Assembly: GCF_002743335.1 (NCBI RefSeq)
Contig: NZ_PDZB01000002.1
Coordinates: 198,205-262,204, forward strand
Source of the DNA: Sporosarcina sp. P32b
Lineage (GTDB): Bacteria > Bacillota > Bacilli > Bacillales_A > Planococcaceae
Direction of reading: 5' to 3'
DNA: 64,000 bases
Part shown: in pieces, positions 25,049 to 33,495 of the stretch
Layout of the letters: each line of letters starts with the position of its first letter
Numbering within the stretch: position 1 is the first letter of the stretch
Translations under genes and position numbers: made by a program
The notes under the pieces: generated by a model
Database searches by the model: none
Seen by the model: the letters and a program-made list of their open reading frames with translations, nothing else
Told to the model about the DNA's origin: nothing

Positions 25049-25239
25049 CCGTTGATCTGCGTTCCAGGCGGACGCGTTCCGCGGGCACGGCTTCAATCTC
25101 CTCGTCACTTCGTTCCTGCGGGGCTTTCAGCTCGCGCTGTTCCCGCTGGAAGAGCCGTCACGAAGGACGGCTTTTGCGAGTAAAAGCGAAGCGTTAGGAG
25201 CACATCTTTGCACTCGCCGCCTTCCACTCCGATCAACTA
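25049..25239. repeat. GC-rich intergenic repeat with inverted ends
   Basis: About 190 bases that are much richer in G and C than their surroundings. The ends are inverted (GTTGATC ... GATCAAC, and GGCGG ... CCGCC close by) and the interior has further palindromic stretches (GCGGGCACGGCTTC, CTCCTCGTCACTTCGTTCC, GCTCGCGCTGTTCCCGCTGG). It codes for nothing obvious. It resembles, from memory, the abundant intergenic repeats of Bacillales. A degenerate left end recurs at 63620. Confidence 0.7.
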
Positions 25240-25375
25240 GTTTATTCTTCTATTTAATGTAACGTGTAAAGATTAATCCACTAATTAAACGAAGACACCT
25301 TCAAAACGAGGGCCATCCGCCAGCACCATAGTGAGTACTATGAAGCAATTTATTTTCACTCGCCCATTTCAAAAA

Positions 25376-25424
25376 AACGCTGTCGCCACAAGTCGGATCG
25401 TTACGACTTCTAGCAACAGCGCTC
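25376..25424 (-). terminator. Terminator of the SDR gene
   Basis: On the minus strand GCGCTGTTGC pairs with GGCGACAGCG, with an inner AAGTCG/CGACTT stem, followed by T7. Confidence 0.85.
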
Positions 25425-25434
25425 TAGTGTCTTC

Positions 25435-26190
25435 TTACTTTTTATAGAAAAACGGTTTTCCGATGGTTTCGACTATACTGGGTGCCAATGCGTAGAGTCT
25501 GCTTGTCAGACCTGTAATTTTTGGCAAGTTTACTTCGCGTCTAGGTCGCTCGATAGTTTCCATGACAGCGCGTACGACTGTGTCAACCGTTAGTAACTGG
25601 CTGCCCATTGCTTGTTTATAGCCGCCGGTGACGTCTGCTAGCTCGATAAATGGTGTATCGATTGGTCCTGGATGGATGACGGATACGTCGACGTTATAAG
25701 GCGCGACTTCCATACGCACGGCGTTTGTATAGCCGATCAGTGCGTGTTTTGTTGCGGCATAGACGGATGTTTTCGGTGTGGCTACTTTTCCTGCTTGTGA
25801 ACCGATATAGAGTAAGTGACCGTACTTGCGTTCGATCATTGCCGGTACTACACGAGCAGTCAGTTGCATCGGCACGAGGACATTTGTCTCAAGCATCGCC
25901 AGCGTGTCTTCATCGGTCGTCTCTTGTGCTAGATGGAACTTCCCTACGCCAGCAGAAAATACGATGAGGTCCGGTGTGCCAATGCGAGAAACTAGCCAAT
26001 CTAGCTGCTTCGTATCTCGTAGGTCGGCACAGTATCCTTCTACGCCAAGTATGCGTAACTCTTCTAATGCTTTTGCATTGCGCCCTGTTGCGATGACACG
26101 ATACTCGTTCAATGCTGCCAAGCGCTTCGCCAGTTCACATCCAATTCCACTCGTCGCTCCTGTGATCAGAACGGTTTTAGATGCGGACAT
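25435..26190 (-). CDS. yqjQ: Short-chain dehydrogenase/reductase (YqjQ-like)
   Basis: A 251-residue classical SDR. The NAD(P)-binding motif TGATSGIG is at 11-18, the NAG-like motif is changed to SAGVG near 80, and the active site has Ser near 138 with YAATK (Tyr-x-x-x-Lys) near 151. PGPIDTPF is the usual C-terminal cofactor motif. The gene order with the metallo-hydrolase is the same as yqjP-yqjQ of B. subtilis, and the two overlap by 14 bases. The substrate is unknown. The end is marked by a strong terminator. Confidence 0.87.
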   Translation of the reverse strand: MSASKTVLITGATSGIGCELAKRLAALNEYRVIATGRNAKALEELRILGVEGYCADLRDTKQLDWLVSRIGTPDLIVFSAGVGKFHLAQETTDEDTLAMLETNVLVPMQLTARVVPAMIERKYGHLLYIGSQAGKVATPKTSVYAATKHALIGYTNAVRMEVAPYNVDVSVIHPGPIDTPFIELADVTGGYKQAMGSQLLTVDTVVRAVMETIERPRREVNLPKITGLTSRLYALAPSIVETIGKPFFYKK

Positions 26191-27118
26191 AGTGATGAAC
26201 TCCTGCTGAATCGGCAGTTTCTGATATTAATTCTGCCGCCACTAGATAATCCAGTTGCCCAATTGTTTCAGACAACGTCAGTCCCAATTCTTTCTCATAG
26301 ACTGCTGGGAACAATAGCTTCGTCACGTCAAAGACTGTTTTCGATTCATCCAGCATCGCGAGAACTTTCATAGCTCGGTCGCGCTGCTTCGCTAAGCGTT
26401 CCGTTATGAGCGCATGTGCATTCGTAATCTCTCCGCCGTGACCTCCGTAGACGAGTGACACCGGTAAATCCAATAAACGTTCTAGCGATGCATTGTATTG
26501 AAGCAATGACTTCGGACGTCCTTGTTCTTTCTTAAATGGCGGCTCAATTAATGGATTGGATGACACTTTCTCCAGCAATAAATCGCCACCAATTAGAATG
26601 CCTTCTTGTTCATTGAACAGTGATAAATGACTTTGTGCGTGACCAAGAGACTCTTGGATTTTCCAACCTGGATGTCCTGGCAGGTCGTCACCTTCATTCA
26701 TCATGCGATCAACGGGACGCCCCCCCATCATGTCGACGGATCGACGGAAGCGTTTCACCCATTTCAAATATTCCTCCGGTACGCCTTCTTCTATTAATGA
26801 TTGTTCATAGAAACGATCATGACGATCCAAAAATTCGGTATCGCGTGTTAGCCAATAGTTTAAATACGGATGACCGAGAATTTCCGCGCGGTCGAACATC
26901 TCGACCAATCCACAGTGATCAGGGTGGTGATGCGTGACGAATACTTGCTCAATATCATTAAATGTATAACCCATTTCTTTTAATTTCATCTGCAATACTT
27001 CACGCGCTTCTGGCGTCTTCGTTGCTGCGTCTACCAAAGTCAGTGTGTCGCCTTTTAGTAAAAAGCAGTTCACGTCACCTACCGCGAATGGCGTAGGTGT
27101 AATTATTTTTGTGATCAT
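26177..27118 (-). CDS. yqjP: Metallo-beta-lactamase-fold hydrolase (YqjP-like)
   Basis: A 313-residue MBL-fold protein. The zinc motif HHHPDH is at residues 63-68 (pattern HxHxDH), another His is in GHAQSHLSLF near 150, and Asp in GGDLLLEK near 180, with a final His in YGGHGG. The C-terminal extension holds a winged-helix-like piece (VFDVTKLLF to LDYLVAAELI), as in the LACTB2-like group. It may cut a thioester or an RNA; the substrate is unknown. It overlaps the SDR gene by 14 bases and shares its transcript. It is divergent from the SPFH pair. Confidence 0.87.
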   Translation of the reverse strand: MITKIITPTPFAVGDVNCFLLKGDTLTLVDAATKTPEAREVLQMKLKEMGYTFNDIEQVFVTHHHPDHCGLVEMFDRAEILGHPYLNYWLTRDTEFLDRHDRFYEQSLIEEGVPEEYLKWVKRFRRSVDMMGGRPVDRMMNEGDDLPGHPGWKIQESLGHAQSHLSLFNEQEGILIGGDLLLEKVSSNPLIEPPFKKEQGRPKSLLQYNASLERLLDLPVSLVYGGHGGEITNAHALITERLAKQRDRAMKVLAMLDESKTVFDVTKLLFPAVYEKELGLTLSETIGQLDYLVAAELISETADSAGVHHYVRI

Positions 27119-27225
27119 ATACTGTTCCCCCTATAAAATGAATGACTGTTCAGTCTATTGTACTCTTTATTTTCATGTGCGTCACGTCTTGATTGTTCAA
27201 TTACCGAAAGATATTTCGCGCAAAG

Positions 27226-27251
27226 TGAAACCATTTTGTCCATTCTTCGTA
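27226..27251 (+). promoter_or_regulatory. Sigma-W (ECF) promoter of the SPFH operon
   Basis: TGAAAC at 27226-27231, a 16-base spacer, and CGTA at 27248-27251 match the sigma-W consensus TGAAAC-N16-CGTA exactly. It lies 59 bases upstream of the SPFH gene. The B. subtilis homologues (ydjFGHI) are known to be sigma-W controlled. Confidence 0.75.
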
Positions 27252-27309
27252 TGGTATACTACAGGAAATCGCATGATTTACATAATGATGTCGAGTTGGA
27301 GGGAAAACA

Positions 27310-28449
27310 ATGGGATTTTTTAATATGTTCAAAAACCAATTTATCGAAGTGATCGAGTGGCAAGCACAGGATGCCCATACAGTAGTCTATCAGTTCCCCG
27401 TGCATAATAATGAAATTAAAATGGGAGCAGAGCTAACGGTCCGAGAGTCGCAAGTCGCAGTCTTCGTCAATGAAGGAGAAATTGCGGACGTATTCGGTCC
27501 AGGGCGTCATATTTTGTACACGCAAAATATGCCCATTCTAACGAAGTTGAAGTCATGGAAGTACGGCTTTGATTCACCATTTAAAGCGGAAGTATATTTT
27601 ATTAATACGAAGCAGTTCATCAATCAAAAATGGGGCACGTCGAACCCCATTATGATGCGTGATCCGGATTTTGGCATGATCCGTCTTCGTGGGTACGGAA
27701 TTTATTCGTATCGCGTGTCAGACCCTACTGTATTCTTGCGGGAGTTATTTGGAACGAACAGTTCGTACGACACGAACGCCATTGAAGGTCATTTAAAGAA
27801 AATGATTATTTCCGGATTATCCGATTTATTCGCAGAGTCTCAAATACCCGCACTGGATCTATCAATGCATTACGACGAATTAAGTGAACAAGGCAAAGAG
27901 AAGATGATCTCTCGTTTCGCTGCATTCGGTTTCGAGATCACGTCACTTTATATCGAGAACTTGTCATTACCAAAAGAAGTCGAAGAAGCGATGGACAAGC
28001 GTACGTCTATGGGCGTACTCGGCAATATGCAGCAGTACCAGCAATATCAAGCAGCTGAAGCGATGCGTGACGCTGCACAGAATGAAGGCGGCATGGCGGG
28101 CGCAGGTATTGGCATGGGAGCGGGTATGGGCATGGGTCAAGTTATGGCAAATGCGATGAATCAGAATCATGCACAGCAGCCCCAAGCACAAGTCGCAACG
28201 AAATCTTGCCCGCATTGTCAGGCCACGATCAACGCCGACGCCAAATTCTGCGGTCAGTGCGGAAAGTCTGTTGAAACCGATAAAGTACCATGCGTGAAGT
28301 GTGAAACTATGATTCCAAAAGGCGCCAAGTTCTGCAGCGGCTGCGGTACATCTCAAGTCACCGAGAAAATTTGTCCTGCTTGCTCACATGCCAATCTGCC
28401 AGCTGCAAAATTCTGCGCAGAATGTGGTGAGACGTTAGACGAAAAGTGA
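27310..28449 (+). CDS. ydjI: SPFH-domain protein with C-terminal zinc ribbons (YdjI-like)
   Basis: A 379-residue protein of the YdjI/virion-core-protein type. Residues 1-245 form an SPFH (stomatin-prohibitin-like) domain, including GAELTVRESQVAVFVNEGE and VFGPGRHILYTQNMP near 45-75. A Gln- and Gly-rich, methionine-rich linker (GAGIGMGAGMGMGQ) follows. Three CxxC-x(n)-CxxC zinc ribbons end the protein: CPHC/CGQC, CVKC/CSGC, CPAC/CAEC. YdjI helps place PspA at membrane lesions in B. subtilis; PspA itself is not present in this window. The start is firmly set by TTGGAGGG. Confidence 0.87.
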   Translation: MGFFNMFKNQFIEVIEWQAQDAHTVVYQFPVHNNEIKMGAELTVRESQVAVFVNEGEIADVFGPGRHILYTQNMPILTKLKSWKYGFDSPFKAEVYFINTKQFINQKWGTSNPIMMRDPDFGMIRLRGYGIYSYRVSDPTVFLRELFGTNSSYDTNAIEGHLKKMIISGLSDLFAESQIPALDLSMHYDELSEQGKEKMISRFAAFGFEITSLYIENLSLPKEVEEAMDKRTSMGVLGNMQQYQQYQAAEAMRDAAQNEGGMAGAGIGMGAGMGMGQVMANAMNQNHAQQPQAQVATKSCPHCQATINADAKFCGQCGKSVETDKVPCVKCETMIPKGAKFCSGCGTSQVTEKICPACSHANLPAAKFCAECGETLDEK

Positions 28450-28459
28450 GGGATGGACG

Positions 28460-29566
28460 TTGACTTCATTCGATGAACAACACAAAGTCGTAGAAGATAC
28501 TGAAAACATTAAATGCCCTTCTTGTGGCGGTAACACGGAATATAATCCAGAATCACGTGGCTTAAAATGTCCTTTTTGTAGCCATGAAATGCCAATTGAA
28601 GCGACGTTCGACCATCATGTAGAACTCGATTTCAAGGAGGCTGGAAATAATCTTCAACACATCTGGAATGAAGAGAAACGCGTTTTCTCCTGTAGCAACT
28701 GCGGAGCGGAATCGGTACTGGACGCACATATCGTCGCGGACTTCTGTTCGTTTTGCGGATCTTCTCACATATCCGTGACGAATCACGATGCCGGGATCCA
28801 ACCCGGGTTATTGATTCCGTTTCAAGTTTCTGAGGAACAAGCACAAATAAAGTTCAAAGACTGGATCAAGGGACACTTTTTCGCACCGAATACATTGAAG
28901 AAAACATATCGAATGAATAAAATTTCCGGTGCCTACTTGCCGTACTGGACGTATGACAGTCAGACACAGTCACACTATGTCGTACGTGTCGGGAATTATT
29001 ATTATGTCACTGAAACTCGGACGGTTTACGAGGACGGTAAGGCTAGACAAGTGACCGAGCAAGTACGGAAAGTCCGCTGGCATCAGGAAAGCGGTAATTA
29101 TCGGGAATTCTTTGATGATATTCTAATTAAAGCCTCTAACACAGTTGAAACGAAACTATTGCAGAAAGTACAGCCATTCCAATTAACTGGTCTCACCGAT
29201 TATAAAGTGGAATACATGTCCGGCTTTCTTGCTGAGCGCTATTCTGTTTCGTTACAACAAGGGTTTACGCAGGCAAAAGACGTCATGACGAGAGAAATTG
29301 TCAACGGGATCGAAGGCAGCGTAGCGGGAGATATCGTACAGGTAGTCAACGTTTCAACAGATTATACCGATATTACATATAAACATATTTTATTGCCTAT
29401 TTGGATTTCCTCTTTTCATTTCAAGGAAAAAGTCTATCAATTCATCGTCAATGGACAAACGGGAAAAGTGACCGGAAATTATCCGTTAAGTGTGATGAAG
29501 ATTGTTTCGTTGGTGATCTCGATTCTAATCGTGATATTCATCGTCTACTTGTTCATCGACAGCTAA
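28460..29566 (+). CDS. ydjG: Zinc-ribbon membrane protein (YdjG-like)
   Basis: A 368-residue protein of the YdjG / TFIIB-type zinc-ribbon group. It has two zinc ribbons: CPSCGG with CPFCSH (residues 20-40), and CSNCGAE with CSFCGSS (78-98). A large central domain (ISGAYLPYWTYDSQTQSHY near 155, then LLPIWISSFHF) precedes a single helix at the C-terminus (VSLVISILIVIFIVYLF). In B. subtilis YdjG acts with YdjH in the PspA membrane stress response. It starts with TTG 10 bases after the YdjI-like stop, so both lie in one transcript. Confidence 0.82.
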   Translation: MTSFDEQHKVVEDTENIKCPSCGGNTEYNPESRGLKCPFCSHEMPIEATFDHHVELDFKEAGNNLQHIWNEEKRVFSCSNCGAESVLDAHIVADFCSFCGSSHISVTNHDAGIQPGLLIPFQVSEEQAQIKFKDWIKGHFFAPNTLKKTYRMNKISGAYLPYWTYDSQTQSHYVVRVGNYYYVTETRTVYEDGKARQVTEQVRKVRWHQESGNYREFFDDILIKASNTVETKLLQKVQPFQLTGLTDYKVEYMSGFLAERYSVSLQQGFTQAKDVMTREIVNGIEGSVAGDIVQVVNVSTDYTDITYKHILLPIWISSFHFKEKVYQFIVNGQTGKVTGNYPLSVMKIVSLVISILIVIFIVYLFIDS

Positions 29567-29573
29567 CGACAGT

Positions 29574-29602
29574 TTGACAATTCACATAGTACATGACATA
29601 AT
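29574..29602 (+). promoter_or_regulatory. Sigma-A promoter of the proC T-box leader
   Basis: TTGACA (29574-29579), 17-base spacer, CATAAT (29597-29602). A near-consensus pair. Confidence 0.75.
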
Positions 29603-29609
29603 CATGAAA

Positions 29610-29852
29610 ATAGTATGGAACGGGCATTGAGGAAGATCAGTAGATGGGTGATGGATAGAAGAGAGCATGGCCGAGGCTGCAAGTCATGTATCCCACTCCC
29701 CTTTCGAACCTCCTTCCGAGCTGTCGTGGAAACACGACCGTACCTTCTGCGATAAAGAAGACTTGAAGTTGTGCTGTAGCAAACAGCAAATTTAGGTGGC
29801 ACCGCGGAAACCGAGCGTTTTCGTCCTGAAAGACAGGACGGGAGCGCTTTTT
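29610..29852 (+). ncRNA. T-box leader, probably proline-specific
   Basis: It has the T-box core AGGTGGCACCGCGG at 29794-29807, a stem I with AGAGAGCATGG in the distal part, and a terminator at the end. The specifier loop reads GAACCTCC on the 3' side, giving CCT (Pro) in the position of a codon. Pro matches the product of proC downstream. It should read tRNA-Pro charging and raise proC transcription when proline is scarce. Confidence 0.87.
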
Positions 29853-29854
29853 TA
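29814..29854 (+). terminator. T-box terminator of the proC leader
   Basis: GCG and TCGTCCTG pair with CAGGACG and GCGC around AAAGA, followed by T6. Confidence 0.82.
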
Positions 29855-29874
29855 TTTTGGGGAGGATGTTGGAC

Positions 29875-30681
29875 ATGGAAAAAATTTTATTTGTAGGCGC
29901 TGGACAAATGGCAGAAGCCATTATTGCGGGGATTATTAAGAAACGAGTTATATATGAGGACAATGTCTATGTGATGAATCGTTCAGATACCGAACGGTTA
30001 GACGAACTGGAGTCGCGCTACGGGATTACGAAAGTGTGCGAAGACAGGGATTTCATTAAAAAAGTCGACTTAGTTGTGCTCGCGACAAAGCCGAAAGATG
30101 TAGAGAAAGTGATGGAGGATATCGCACCCTACCTCGGAGAAAATACAACAGTTCTTTCCGTCATTGCTGGAATTTCCATCGCTACATTTGAAAAAGGTCT
30201 AGGTAAACGTCCGATTGCACGCTCGATGCCGAACACGTCCGCGACAATCGGAAAATCAGCGAGCGGGATCGCGTTTAATGATGCCGTTTCAGAAAGAATG
30301 CAACAGTCGATTTTAAGCTTGCTGAATGCAATCGGTATCGTCAAAGTCGTCGAAGAAGATGATTTACATGCCGTAACCGCCCTTTCAGGTAGTGGTCCTG
30401 CATATATCTATTATTTAGTAGAAGCGATGGAAGAAGCAGCGGTTGCGCAAGGTCTAGATGCAGCCGATGCACGTGAATTAATCGTTCAAACAATCTACGG
30501 TGCGGCGTCCATGCTAAAGAAGACCGGCGAAGAGCCTAGTATATTGCGCGAAAATGTGACGAGCCCTGGTGGAACAACAGCAGCGGGTCTGCAGTCACTA
30601 GAAGATCACAACTTTAAGACTATTATTTCGGACTGCTTGATCCGTGCGGAAAAACGTTCGCGTCAACTAGGTTCTTCATAA
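29875..30681 (+). CDS. proC: Pyrroline-5-carboxylate reductase
   Basis: A 268-residue enzyme that makes proline from pyrroline-5-carboxylate with NADPH. The dinucleotide-binding motif FVGAGQMAEAII is at residues 5-16, and the family signature near residue 240, NVTSPGGTTAAGLQSLEDHNF (shown split), plus ALSGSGPAYIYYLVEAM near 160, is complete. GGGGAGG seven to nine bases before the ATG fixes the start, six codons inside a longer open frame. A proline T-box lies upstream, and a shared hairpin with rnz ends it. Confidence 0.95.
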   Translation: MEKILFVGAGQMAEAIIAGIIKKRVIYEDNVYVMNRSDTERLDELESRYGITKVCEDRDFIKKVDLVVLATKPKDVEKVMEDIAPYLGENTTVLSVIAGISIATFEKGLGKRPIARSMPNTSATIGKSASGIAFNDAVSERMQQSILSLLNAIGIVKVVEEDDLHAVTALSGSGPAYIYYLVEAMEEAAVAQGLDAADARELIVQTIYGAASMLKKTGEEPSILRENVTSPGGTTAAGLQSLEDHNFKTIISDCLIRAEKRSRQLGSS

Positions 30682-30683
30682 TA

Positions 30684-30745
30684 AAAAACTAAGCATCCAA
30701 TGGTTCCCTTCAAGAGAGCCAAACTCGGATGCTTAGTTTTTTAGT
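30684..30745. terminator. Bidirectional terminator between proC and rnz
   Basis: AAAACTAAGCATCC and GGATGCTTAGTTTT form a 14-bp stem around a loop that has a further small hairpin. T-runs are present on both strands. The rnz stop lies inside it. Confidence 0.9.
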
Positions 30746-31686
30746 AACTTGATTAATTCTCCATGTTTCCACTGAAAACGCGCGAAATCATCTGCAATCG
30801 AAATGGCATCAAATATCTCGGTACCTTCTTCTAAGAAAGCCGGCATTTCACCTGGCATGAAGCGTGCGCTAATATGGTTCACAATGAGGTTTTTCGCGTT
30901 CGCTTCTTTGGCAACGGTTGCTGCTTCTACAATAGTAGAATGACCAAATTCTTTCGCGCCTGCTGCGTACTCATCCGTGAACGTCGCTTCATGGATCAAA
31001 ATATCAGCGTCTTGCGCCAATTCAACCGAAGCTTGGCAGTACGACGTATCCCCAATGACTGTAATAATGAAGCCTTTTTTCTTATCTGTCGTAACGTCTT
31101 GACTATAAACCATCTGCCCATTGTCGAGTTCTACGTCAAAGCCGTCTTTCAAGCGCTGCAACATAGGACCTTTTGGAACACCTTGCTCTATCGCTTTATC
31201 GACCAATAACGTACCAGGCAACTCTTTCTGTTCAATACGGAAGCCGAAACTCTGCACGACGTGTTGAACTTCTTTGGCGTAGACTTTGAATTCCTCTGTT
31301 TCAAGAATCAAACCGTCATGGATTTCATGCACGTTCAACTTGTAAGGTAAATAGGTTCCCGTCATTTTATAGGTGTGCTGCAACCATTCTTTCAAGCCAG
31401 CAGGACCGTATAGATCGACGGGGTCATCTCCACCTAAAAATGCGCGTGAGCTGAGAAAGCCAGGTAATCCGAAAATATGATCGCCGTGCAGATGCGTAAT
31501 GAAGATTTTCGTAATCTTCTTCGGCTTAATGGCGCTGTATAGTAATTGATGCTGTGTCGCTTCACCGCAATCGAATAACCAATTTTCTTTATTCTCGTCT
31601 GTCAAATCCACAACGAGTGCTGACGTATTACGCTGTTTCGATGGCATCCCTGCACCTGTGCCAAGAAATTCAATATCCACATGCAT
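30733..31686 (-). CDS. rnz: Ribonuclease Z
   Basis: A 317-residue MBL-fold tRNA 3'-processing endonuclease. The zinc motif HLHGDH is at residues 65-70 (THLHGDHIFGLPG), and a family block FLGTGAGMPSKQRNTSAL is at 7-24. Later ligands are seen in IGDTSYCQASVELAQDAD and HEATF, then GHSTIVEAA. The length fits tRNase Z of the short form. The ATG is preceded by AAGGAGG inside the end of dinB (11 bases after it); a longer frame is open upstream but overlaps dinB. Gene order rnz after polY1 is as in B. subtilis with zwf and gndA missing between. Confidence 0.95.
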   Translation of the reverse strand: MHVDIEFLGTGAGMPSKQRNTSALVVDLTDENKENWLFDCGEATQHQLLYSAIKPKKITKIFITHLHGDHIFGLPGFLSSRAFLGGDDPVDLYGPAGLKEWLQHTYKMTGTYLPYKLNVHEIHDGLILETEEFKVYAKEVQHVVQSFGFRIEQKELPGTLLVDKAIEQGVPKGPMLQRLKDGFDVELDNGQMVYSQDVTTDKKKGFIITVIGDTSYCQASVELAQDADILIHEATFTDEYAAGAKEFGHSTIVEAATVAKEANAKNLIVNHISARFMPGEMPAFLEEGTEIFDAISIADDFARFQWKHGELIKLLKN

Positions 31687-31696
31687 TGCCTCCTTG

Positions 31697-32887
31697 CTAT
31701 TTCTTCGTAAATCCTTTTTTAATAATACCATCTCCGAAACGTTGTGTCAGACTCGACATCAACTGATCCATTTCATATTCCTTTTCTTGTTGCTCAAAAT
31801 TATCAAATGTTAGTTGCTTGACCATTTCAGACCGTTCGATGACATTCGCTGCCGTGATGCCTAGCAAGCGAATGGGCTCATGGTTCCAGTGTTGCTGAAA
31901 TAATTGAAGCGCTACATCTGTAATATCTTTCTCAAGATAGACCGCTTGTTGGAGCGTTCTGCTTCTTGTCGTGTTTTGCCAGTCGGCATAGCGAATTTGA
32001 ATGCTAATTGTCATTCCGGCCAACAGTTTCGTTTCCAGTCGAGCTGCTACCTTTTTCGCAAGTCGTTCAAATATCGGAACACAATCTTCAAGTTCCGTTA
32101 GATCAACAGGCAATGTGGTAGAACTGCCAATACTTTTACGTTCGTCTGCACTTTCAGGGTCGACAGGACGTGTATCGATTCCGTTTGCTCGTTGTTTAAG
32201 GCGCAAACCATTTTTTCCAAGCAGTGCTTCCAACGTGATTTTTTCAGCAGTGGCCAAATCGCCCATCGTTTTAATGTCTGCGCTATGCAATTTCTCTTCC
32301 GTCCGCTTGCCGATGCCATGCATTTCAATGACTGGTAACGGCCACAGCATTTTTGGCACTTCACGTTTCCGTAAAATGGTAATGCCCATTGGCTTTTTCA
32401 TATCAGAAGCGGTTTTCGCAAGAAACTTATTCGGTGCAATTCCTATCGAACACGGTAGATCGAGTTCTGCTAAAATGCGCAACTGGATTTCCCGGGCTAA
32501 ATCGTACGCACGTGTCAACCCGCCAATATCGGTCGTATCGATATACGCTTCATCAATTGAAACAGGTTCGACCCATTCCGTATAACTTCGCAAAATATCA
32601 AAAACAGAATCAGACATTTGCCGATATAGTTCATGCCGTGGTGGAACAATCGTTAATTTCGGACATAGTCGTTTAGCTTCTCCTACCGTCATAGTCGTGT
32701 AGACACCGAATGCCCTTGCCTCATATGAACAGGTTACGAGAATTCCTCTTCGTTCTTTCGGGTTGCCTGCGACTGCAAGAGGGATTCCTTTTAATTCAGG
32801 ATTCGCAGCCTGTTCAACCGAGGCAAAGAAGCTGTTCATATCAAGATGCATAATGACCCGTGGATTAGCGATGATCAGATCCGTCAT
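31697..32887 (-). CDS. dinB: DNA polymerase IV (Y-family, DinB)
   Basis: A 396-residue translesion polymerase. The catalytic motifs are seen: MHLDMNSFFASVE at about 13-25 (Asp16) and VSIDEAYIDTT near 104 (Asp-Glu). The helix-hairpin-helix (MHGIGKRTEEKL near 186) and the little-finger domain (RKSIGSSTTLPVDLTE) follow. The length is as expected. It corresponds to polY1 (yqjH) of B. subtilis. The beta-clamp-binding C-terminus is not clearly recognised (the tail reads QLMSSLTQRFGDGI). It ends 11 bases before rnz. Confidence 0.92.
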   Translation of the reverse strand: MTDLIIANPRVIMHLDMNSFFASVEQAANPELKGIPLAVAGNPKERRGILVTCSYEARAFGVYTTMTVGEAKRLCPKLTIVPPRHELYRQMSDSVFDILRSYTEWVEPVSIDEAYIDTTDIGGLTRAYDLAREIQLRILAELDLPCSIGIAPNKFLAKTASDMKKPMGITILRKREVPKMLWPLPVIEMHGIGKRTEEKLHSADIKTMGDLATAEKITLEALLGKNGLRLKQRANGIDTRPVDPESADERKSIGSSTTLPVDLTELEDCVPIFERLAKKVAARLETKLLAGMTISIQIRYADWQNTTRSRTLQQAVYLEKDITDVALQLFQQHWNHEPIRLLGITAANVIERSEMVKQLTFDNFEQQEKEYEMDQLMSSLTQRFGDGIIKKGFTKK

Positions 32888-32930
32888 GTAAACACCTTTC
32901 TTTCCTCGGAAATAATTATGTAATAGGAAA

Positions 32931-32969
32931 AAGCGGCAAACCGACTTCAGTCTGCCACTCTTTCCATTT
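32931..32969 (-). terminator. Hairpin after cheW
   Basis: On the minus strand GGAAAGAGTGGCA pairs with TTGCCGCTTTTTCC around a 12-16 base loop, with T5 in the 3' arm. It lies between cheW and dinB. Confidence 0.5.
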
Positions 32970-32995
32970 TATCAAATGTATGTTCTTTTTGCCTA

Positions 32996-33460
32996 CTAAT
33001 TTGATTGATGCTGTTCTTTCATATAACTGGATATTTCATCCATGCCATGGAGTGAATCCGCCATGATATTTGGATCGATGACAGTCACTACTCGGTCAAC
33101 AAGATTCGCTACTGTTACGAAGTAAGGCGTTTTAGAATACGCTTTTAGTGCCGTAGACGTTAAGCGATCTTCTGGCAATTCGAGAATCTCCCTTGCGTCT
33201 AACACTAATAAACCGACTTCCAACTGATCTGTTTTCACAACCACTACATGGGATTCAATATCCCGAGGTGTTGCCTGATGATACAAAATCTGACTTAAAT
33301 CCAGAATAGGCACGAGTTCGCCACGCGATTTCATCAGTCCGAGTAAGTATTTAGGAAGATGAGGAATTGGTGTGACGTACTCGAGTTTCTCGATGGATAT
33401 CACCGATTCTACTGGTAGTGCATATTCTTCGTTGCCCGTCTGCACAATCACAGTTTGCAT
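32996..33460 (-). CDS. cheW: CheW-like chemotaxis coupling protein
   Basis: A 154-residue single CheW domain. The two-lobe SH3-like fold is suggested by EEYALPVESVISIEKLEYVTPIPHLPKY (split) near 10-38, GLMKSRGELVPILDL near 40-56 and LEVGLLVLDAREILELPED near 85-105. CheW couples receptors to CheA. No receptor, kinase or other chemotaxis gene is in the window, and this locus in B. subtilis has none, so it is an orphan or acquired CheW. A GAAAGAAGG stands before the ATG. Confidence 0.87.
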   Translation of the reverse strand: MQTVIVQTGNEEYALPVESVISIEKLEYVTPIPHLPKYLLGLMKSRGELVPILDLSQILYHQATPRDIESHVVVVKTDQLEVGLLVLDAREILELPEDRLTSTALKAYSKTPYFVTVANLVDRVVTVIDPNIMADSLHGMDEISSYMKEQHQSN

Positions 33461-33495
33461 AGTTATACCTTCTTTCAGGCTCTTTGTTAAGACTG

